Shown here: in pieces, positions 7,196-10,886 of the stretch
Layout of the letters: each line of letters opens with the position of its first letter
How positions within the stretch are numbered: position 1 is the stretch's first letter
The notes under the pieces: generated by a model
The model's input: only the letters and a program-made list of their open reading frames with translations
The model's database searches: none
Told to the model about the DNA's origin: nothing
Assembly (NCBI GenBank): GCA_020859725.1
Contig: JAJBVR010000013.1
Location: forward strand, 1-10,886
Direction: 5' to 3'
DNA length: 10,886 nt
Source of the DNA: Clostridiales bacterium
Lineage (GTDB): Bacteria > Bacillota > Clostridia > Oscillospirales > Acutalibacteraceae
Position numbers and translations under genes: made by a program

Positions 7196-8572
7196 TTATT
7201 TTACAAGGCGAACATTTTTAAGCTTGATATTTTCCGTTTCGGGAGATACGGAGCTTCCCTCAAATCTTACAAGCTCCAGATTTTCAACATTTTCCGCGTC
7301 AACGGCATATTTATAATTATCGCAAAGATTTCCCCAAAAAGTTTTTGTTTTCATAATCAAAACATCCTTTGCGTATCTTATAAAAAATGCCGAATTATCA
7401 TACTTTTCAACACCCCAGTCAAGGCACGGCCTTAAATCATAAAAGCCGCACCGCCATTTGCTTGTTTTAGTAAGCTCTATACGGCAGTTTTCAAAAGAAA
7501 TATCCTCTATAGCATTATCTGCGTTTCCGTGAATAAGAACACCGTTTTCACCCTTTGCCGTAACATTGAAAAATCTGATGTTTTTAATTTTGCCGCTTTT
7601 CGTGTTTTCGTCTCTGTTAAAGGTTGTAATCGTAATCGGCTCGGCTGTTCCCCACCAATCGGGGCAGAAACGGCGGGTTTCAATAATTATATTTGAATAT
7701 GTAACATTTTCAACATTGCCGCCGTCACGGATTTGGATTGAAATACCCCTGTTTGATTTGCTTATTGTGCAGTTTGAAACAATTATATTTCTGAAATCGC
7801 CCACTCCCTCCGTGCCTATTTTAACTGCCGCAGAAGTTGAAATAAGCGTGCAGCCGTCTATAACAACATTTTCCGTGGGACCGTATTCACGGTTTCCGTT
7901 TGATGTTTTAAGGCAGATGCAGTCGTCGGCGCAGGTTATATGGCAGCCGGAAATCCTTACATTGGAGCAATGGTCCGGGTCAATTCCGTCGCTGTTTGCC
8001 ACATCAAGGTCATTAAGAATCCTTATTTTATCTATAAGCACATCATCACAGCCCGCCGGATGAAGAGTCCAGAAAGGCGCGTCCTTTACCGTAAAATCCT
8101 TAAATGTAATATGATTACTTTTTTCAATATACATAACCGTTGGGCGCGGGTAAAAATCGCCGGTAACATAATATCTGTCCTTGCGCTGAACAAAAGAATG
8201 CCCGTTTGCATTTATAACTCCGCCGCCGCTTATCATACAGCCGTCTGCCTCATATCCGTAAATAAAAACAAAGCTTGGCTTGCCCGTAACCGGATTTCCG
8301 ATAAGAGCGGTTTTAGGGTTATTTGTAAGCTTATTTGGGCGTATATAACCGTCTATATTTGAGGAGGCTTTAATCTCGGCGCCCTTTTGGATGTGCAGGT
8401 CAACATTTGCTTTAATTTGTATTGAATCGCTGTAAAACACATATCCGCTTTGAAGCACAACTCTGCCGCCGCCGTTTTTAGCGCAGTCGTCTATAGCGTG
8501 CTGAATAGCGAAAGCATCGTTTGAAATTCCGTTTCCCTTTGCTCCGTACTGCAAAACATTATATTCTTTCAT
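7196..8572 (-). CDS. GH28-like right-handed parallel beta-helix protein (pectinase-related)
   Basis: 458 residues of the pectin-lyase-like fold related to glycoside hydrolase family 28 (polygalacturonases and related enzymes). Residues 3-70 carry the start typical of Pectate_lyase_3/GH28 proteins (VLQYGAKGNGISNDAFAIQ, NGGGRVVL). The rest has repeating beta-helix rungs such as NVRISGCHI, NVVIDGCTL and NVTYSNIII. GH28-like acidic residues are present: NSDGID at 193-198 and ADD at 215-217. Arg282 sits where the RIK motif would be, but it reads IRDGG. The GHG-histidine region reads KIGTEGVGD, without His. No signal peptide is visible, so it is probably cytoplasmic and may act on imported oligosaccharides. 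A conserved-looking DWWGTAEPI lies at 305-313. The ATG at 8570-8572 has AAGGCGG 9 bases upstream. It is a single-gene transcript with its own promoter and terminator. The fold is secure; the substrate, and even hydrolase activity, are not. Confidence 0.8.
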   Translation of the reverse strand: MKEYNVLQYGAKGNGISNDAFAIQHAIDDCAKNGGGRVVLQSGYVFYSDSIQIKANVDLHIQKGAEIKASSNIDGYIRPNKLTNNPKTALIGNPVTGKPSFVFIYGYEADGCMISGGGVINANGHSFVQRKDRYYVTGDFYPRPTVMYIEKSNHITFKDFTVKDAPFWTLHPAGCDDVLIDKIRILNDLDVANSDGIDPDHCSNVRISGCHITCADDCICLKTSNGNREYGPTENVVIDGCTLISTSAAVKIGTEGVGDFRNIIVSNCTISKSNRGISIQIRDGGNVENVTYSNIIIETRRFCPDWWGTAEPITITTFNRDENTKSGKIKNIRFFNVTAKGENGVLIHGNADNAIEDISFENCRIELTKTSKWRCGFYDLRPCLDWGVEKYDNSAFFIRYAKDVLIMKTKTFWGNLCDNYKYAVDAENVENLELVRFEGSSVSPETENIKLKNVRLVK

Positions 8573-8633
8573 TCAAATTTACCGCCTTGTATGAAACCGC
8601 GGATAAACGCGCAGTTTGAAAATTTATGACTAT

Positions 8634-8662
8634 AATATATCACACCACCCTTGGTTTGACAA
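8634..8662 (-). promoter_or_regulatory. Promoter of the GH28-like gene
   Basis: On the minus strand, TTGTCA (8657-8662), 17 bases, TATATT (8634-8639): good sigma-A spacing. It predicts a leader of about 55 bases to the ATG at 8572. The -35 box overlaps that of the opposing promoter. Confidence 0.65.
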
Positions 8663-8689
8663 GTAAAATTATATATGCTATTATATAAT
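8656..8689 (+). promoter_or_regulatory. Promoter of the FAD-dependent dehydrogenase gene
   Basis: A consensus TTGACA at 8656-8661 and, 17 bases on, TATTAT at 8679-8684 with an upstream TG (TGC before the hexamer, an extended -10). A perfect TATAAT also lies at 8684-8689 with suboptimal spacing. Transcription would begin near 8691, about 195 bases before the ATG at 8887. Confidence 0.75.
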
Positions 8690-8690
8690 T

Positions 8691-8886
8691 GAATTTTGCC
8701 TTGCGCTGCCAAGTATTCATTCCAATAGCGGATACAGGGCGGCTTATTTTATGCGCGGGGTAAAAATCACAAATAAAAACAAGCCTCTTTTCAGAGGAAA
8801 CGCATTTATACCGCGCCCTGCACGCTGCATCAAGGCGCGTTGAAATCTCAGCAAGCAGTTTGCAGCGGAAAGGCTATATAAATAAA
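8691..8886 (+). promoter_or_regulatory. Long, structured 5' leader of the FAD-dependent dehydrogenase gene
   Basis: No tRNA and no riboswitch that I recognise. Several inverted repeats are visible. GCGCGG at 8753-8758 can pair with CCGCGC at 8811-8816; in an alternative register GCGC, GGTA and AAAT pair with ATTT, TACC and GCGC. CCTCT TTTC AGAGG at 8784-8797 forms an inner hairpin. CGCGCC at 8812-8817 can instead pair with GGCGCG at 8834-8839. GCTGCA at 8824-8829 can pair with TGCAGC at 8861-8866, directly before the purine-rich GGAAAGG at 8867-8873. The first and third pairings exclude each other, which is compatible with a cis-regulatory RNA, but no ligand or family is suggested by the sequence. 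A 30-codon ORF (8751-8843) lies inside without a convincing ribosome binding site. Confidence 0.45.
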
Positions 8887-10269
8887 ATGAAAAAATATTA
8901 TGTAGTTATAGTAGGCGCGGGTCCCGCCGGAATTTTTACAGCTATTGAAATGATTAAAAAAGGCAGTAAAAAAAGCATTGCCATTATTGAAAAGGGCAGA
9001 TCCGTTGAAAAAAGAAAATGCCCTAAGGCAAAAACTGGAAAATGTATGAACTGCAAGCCTTACTGCCATATAACGACGGGATTTTCGGGAGCGGGAGCGT
9101 TTTCAGACGGCAAGCTTTCCCTTTCATATGAAGTGGGCGGAAATCTGCCGGAGCTTATAGGCGAGGATTTGGCGCAGGAAACCATTGATTACACAGATAA
9201 AATTTATTTGGAATTCGGGGCTGATTCGCATATCGAGGGAATAGGAAACCCGGAAGAGGTTAAAGAAATCCGCAAGCGCGCAATCCAGGCTGGATTAAAG
9301 CTTGTTGACTGCCCTATACGCCACCTTGGCACGGAAAAGGCGCAGGAGCTTTATTTCTCTATTGAAAAGTACCTGCTGAATCAAGGAATTGATATTTTGT
9401 TTGACAGCGAATGTAAAGACCTGATTTTGGATGAAGAAAAATGCCTTGGAATTGTGCTGGAAAGCGGAGAAGAAATTTACGCGGAGCACACCGTTGTGGC
9501 AACGGGGAGAAGAGGGGCGGACTGGCTTGAAAAGCTTTGCACAGACCATGGAATCGCCCATCAGCCGGGCACGGTGGATATAGGCGTCCGTGTTGAGGTA
9601 AGAAACGAAATTATAGAAAAGGTTAACGAGGTGCTTTACGAATCCAAGCTTGTAGGTTACCCGAAACCGTTTAAAAACAAGGTTAGAACCTTTTGCCAGA
9701 ATCCGGGGGGATTTGTGGCGCAGGAAAATTACGATAATGACCTTGCCGTTGTTAACGGGCATTCGTATAAAGAGCTGAAAAGCCAAAACACAAACCTTGC
9801 CATTTTGTGCTCACACAACTTTTCGGTGCCTTTTAACCAGCCGATTGCATATGCGCAGAAGGTGGGCGAATTAACAAATATGCTGGGTGACGGGCATATT
9901 CTGGTTCAGCGGTTCGGCGATATTTTAGAGGGCAAAAGAACCTGGCAGAAGGAGCTTTCGCAAAGCAATCTTAAGCCTACCCTTCCGGACGCCGTTGCAG
10001 GTGATATAACCGCCGCTATGCCATACAGAGCGATGACGAATATAATTAATTTTATTCAGGCGATGGACCACGTTGTGCCGGGCTTTGCAAGCCCCGAAAC
10101 CCTGCTTTACAGCCCGGAGCTTAAATTTTATTCAAACAGAGTTAAAATGGATACGGATTTTAACACAAACATTAAAGGGCTTCACTGCCTGGGAGATTCC
10201 AGCGGATGGACGCGCGGCTTGATGATGGCATCTGTTCACGGAGTGCTTATGGGCAGAAAATTGGTGTAA
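8887..10269 (+). CDS. FAD-dependent dehydrogenase, COG2509 type
   Basis: 460-residue cytoplasmic flavoprotein of the widespread but poorly characterised COG2509 family; the substrate is unknown. An N-terminal FAD-binding Rossmann motif GAGPAG is at 10-15, with the acidic end of the second strand at Glu35 (AIIEKGR). A cysteine cluster follows, C45-x7-C53-x2-C56-x3-C60, leading into TTGFSGAGAFSDGKLSL, which is characteristic of the family. VVATGRRGADWL at about 203-214 and the C-terminal GDSSGWTRGLMMAS at about 436-449 are the second and third FAD-contacting segments. The four cysteines could bind an iron-sulphur cluster or zinc, but this is inference. The start is the ATG at 8887-8889 (MKKYYVVIVGAG); an upstream TTG at 8860 has no binding site. 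The nearest Shine-Dalgarno-like GGAAAGG ends 13 bases ahead, longer than usual. Single gene with its own promoter and terminator; it may be unrelated to its neighbours. Confidence 0.85.
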   Translation: MKKYYVVIVGAGPAGIFTAIEMIKKGSKKSIAIIEKGRSVEKRKCPKAKTGKCMNCKPYCHITTGFSGAGAFSDGKLSLSYEVGGNLPELIGEDLAQETIDYTDKIYLEFGADSHIEGIGNPEEVKEIRKRAIQAGLKLVDCPIRHLGTEKAQELYFSIEKYLLNQGIDILFDSECKDLILDEEKCLGIVLESGEEIYAEHTVVATGRRGADWLEKLCTDHGIAHQPGTVDIGVRVEVRNEIIEKVNEVLYESKLVGYPKPFKNKVRTFCQNPGGFVAQENYDNDLAVVNGHSYKELKSQNTNLAILCSHNFSVPFNQPIAYAQKVGELTNMLGDGHILVQRFGDILEGKRTWQKELSQSNLKPTLPDAVAGDITAAMPYRAMTNIINFIQAMDHVVPGFASPETLLYSPELKFYSNRVKMDTDFNTNIKGLHCLGDSSGWTRGLMMASVHGVLMGRKLV

Positions 10270-10312
10270 AAACCGAATTTATTACTTATTAATATTTTTA
10301 AAATAAAAATTT

Positions 10313-10405
10313 AAATCCTCCTTTAGCAAAAAAACAAACCGAAATCAAACTGCTGCAAGAGTTTGATTTTCAGATATGTTTGATTTGCGGGGAGGATTTT
10401 TTATT
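10313..10405 (+). terminator. Long nested hairpin and T-run ending the flavoprotein transcript
   Basis: Four nested inverted repeats build one extended imperfect hairpin: AAATCCTCC (10313-10321) with GGAGGATTT (10391-10399), GCAAA (10326-10330) with TTTGC (10384-10388), CAAAC (10335-10339) with GTTTG (10378-10382), and AAATCAAACT (10342-10351) with AGTTTGATTT (10360-10369). The outer stem runs into TTTTTTATTTT, as in an intrinsic terminator. On the other strand the outer stem is also followed by a T-rich stretch, so it may work both ways. Confidence 0.65.
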
Positions 10406-10409
10406 TTGC

Positions 10410-10444
10410 AAATAAAATAAGGGACGCTTAAAAAGCATCCCTTA
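10410..10444 (-). terminator. Rho-independent terminator of the small acidic peptide transcript
   Basis: The hairpin TAAGGGA-GCTT / AAGC-TCCCTTA (10418-10444, one internal mismatch, A-rich loop) is followed on the minus strand by TTATTTTATTTGC. It lies about 60 bases after the small ORF stop. On the plus strand no T-run follows. Confidence 0.75.
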
Positions 10445-10503
10445 AATTACTAATTAAATTTAAAAATCAAAATTCAATTTATTTTATATTGAAACAAATT
10501 ATT

Positions 10504-10653
10504 TCAGTCTGCAAATGCACTTGAACCGTCATTATTAGCAGGGGGATCGAAGGAGTCGAAATCACCACCGTCAGTTTCACTGGTTCCTGTCATTATATCA
10601 ACAACATTAAAATATTTTATTTCAACAATCGGTTCTGAATAAATTGATTTCAT
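10504..10653 (-). CDS. Small acidic, cysteine-free peptide of unknown function (49 aa)
   Basis: A complete small ORF: ATG at 10651-10653, TGA at 10504-10506, with GAGGAGG 7 bases before the start, one of the best ribosome binding sites in the window. The first half (MKSIYSEPIVEIKYFNVVDI) looks like a short structured or leader-like segment. The second half, from about residue 22, is rich in Gly, Ser, Thr, Asp, Asn and Pro (for example GTSETDGGDFDSFDPP). It has ten acidic and two basic residues, no Cys, no membrane segment and no signal peptide. The layout (Y-x2-P-x-VE-x3-F-x3-DI-x-T) resembles small hypothetical ORFs that I recall from gut Clostridia, unverified here. It lies 118 bases after the stop of a preceding minus-strand gene and is followed by its own terminator. 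A peptide precursor or small regulatory protein is possible, but no modification enzyme is in view. Function not recognised. Confidence 0.7.
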   Translation of the reverse strand: MKSIYSEPIVEIKYFNVVDIMTGTSETDGGDFDSFDPPANNDGSSAFAD

Positions 10654-10660
10654 TCGTAAA

Positions 10661-10667
10661 CCTCCTC
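10661..10667 (-). promoter_or_regulatory. Near-consensus ribosome binding site of the small acidic peptide gene
   Basis: GAGGAGG on the minus strand, 7 bases ahead of the ATG at 10651-10653. This is the main evidence that the 49-codon ORF is translated. Confidence 0.8.
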
Positions 10668-10681
10668 GCTTTCAGTTTATG

Positions 10682-10714
10682 GTTTACTCCCGGGGAAAAC
10701 CCCAGGGAGTAAAC
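10682..10714 (-). other. Very stable intergenic hairpin upstream of the small peptide gene
   Basis: GTTTACTCCC-GGGG (10682-10695), a four-base loop, then CCCC-A-GGGAGTAAAC (10700-10714): a 14-pair stem with a single bulged base. No T-run follows on either strand, so it is not a standard terminator. On the minus strand it lies between the stop of the preceding gene (10772) and the ribosome binding site of the small ORF. A processing or mRNA-stabilising element, or a leaky terminator, is plausible. Confidence 0.7.
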
Positions 10715-10771
10715 AAGTATTAATATACGATATAAATATTAACTATATGTTAATGAATTGTTAATTAGCCA

Positions 10772-10886
10772 TTAATATTTATATTCTTGCAGAGGAGCAT
10801 AGTAAACTTCTGGTTCTCCGCTCTGATTCTGAACAATGATGTAAGGACGTGCATAAGCGCTGCCTGTTTTTGATTTAACACCGAAT
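10772..10886 (-). CDS. C-terminal fragment of an unidentified protein (partial)
   Basis: The last 37 codons of a minus-strand gene that enters from the right edge and stops with TAA at 10772-10774. The readable residues include SAYARPYIIVQNQSGEPEVY and end in EYKY. The alternation of aromatic and hydrophobic residues, ending in a VYYAP-like strand, recalls the last strands of Ig-like or fibronectin-type beta-sandwich domains on clostridial surface proteins, but too little is present to name it. The other two frames on this strand are not usable as a long coding end: the frame beginning at 10886 meets TAA within four codons. Confidence 0.55.
   Translation of the reverse strand, partial: FGVKSKTGSAYARPYIIVQNQSGEPEVYYAPLQEYKY

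Larger units (their letters stand above)
10270..10503. other. Convergent intergenic region without a gene
   Basis: 234 bases between the plus-strand flavoprotein stop and the minus-strand small ORF stop. It holds the nested hairpin (10313-10405) and the minus-strand terminator (10410-10444). The remainder is AT-rich with no ORF, tRNA or promoter that I can support. Confidence 0.7.

Noticed and set aside
8751..8843. A 30-codon basic ORF inside the flavoprotein leader that could be a leader peptide.
   Set aside because: Only a weak GGGCGG lies ahead at poor spacing, the ORF overlaps the stems that better explain the region, and its composition looks like chance.
9295..9786. A 163-codon minus-strand frame opposite the flavoprotein gene.
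   Set aside because: It is antisense to a clear family member, lacks a ribosome binding site and has low-complexity hydrophobic/basic composition typical of shadow frames.
10715..10771. A separate promoter for the small peptide gene in the AT-rich stretch before the hairpin.
   Set aside because: TTAACA and TATATT-like hexamers exist but with 20-base spacing; in such AT-rich sequence this is not convincing.
1..10886. CRISPR array, insertion sequence, integrase, tRNA or rRNA gene in the window.
   Set aside because: No regularly spaced direct repeats, no transposase or integrase-like protein, and no cloverleaf or rRNA-like stretch was seen on either strand.

Overview
The window reads as chromosomal DNA of an AT-leaning, low-GC Gram-positive anaerobe, most likely a gut-type member of the Clostridia. 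This is inferred from the aromatic gene order, the fused chorismate mutase/prephenate dehydratase, the clostridial-type galactokinase variant, a COG2509-type flavoprotein, strong AGGAGG-like ribosome binding sites and AT-rich sigma-A type promoters. I did not assign a genus.

Left two thirds (1-7110, all on the minus strand): a tightly packed aromatic amino acid operon. It is read right to left as tyrA, aroB, aroA, aroC, pheA, then a VTT/DedA-like membrane protein gene and a galactokinase-like gene that runs off the left edge. Gaps are 21 bases or fewer, or genes overlap (ATGA overlap of tyrA/aroB; 23-base overlap of aroA/aroC), and no terminator lies between them. A short leader with a TTGATT-17-TATTAT promoter precedes tyrA. 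I see no T-box or leader peptide there. The cluster covers dehydroquinate synthesis (AroB), EPSP synthesis (AroA), chorismate synthesis (AroC) and the branches to phenylpyruvate (PheA) and 4-hydroxyphenylpyruvate (TyrA). DAHP synthase, dehydroquinase, shikimate dehydrogenase and shikimate kinase must be encoded elsewhere.

Middle (7113-8886): a terminator hairpin separates the operon from a GH28-like parallel beta-helix protein gene (minus strand). Upstream of it, two divergent promoters share almost the same -35 box. One drives the GH28-like gene. The other (plus strand) drives a roughly 195-base leader with several competing stems, ahead of a COG2509-family FAD-dependent dehydrogenase gene (8887-10269, plus).

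Right end (10270-10886): a convergent intergenic region with a long nested hairpin plus T-run and a second, minus-strand terminator. These end the flavoprotein transcript and an incoming minus-strand transcript. The latter carries the C-terminus of an unidentified protein, a very stable intergenic hairpin without a U-tract, and an unlisted 49-residue, cysteine-free, strongly acidic small ORF with an excellent ribosome binding site.

Most of the window is ordinary housekeeping metabolism. The points that merit a second look are the small acidic peptide locus and its hairpin, the shared -35 divergent promoter with its structured leader, and several family members with altered signature residues (GH28-like protein, galactokinase-like protein, TyrA, AroA).
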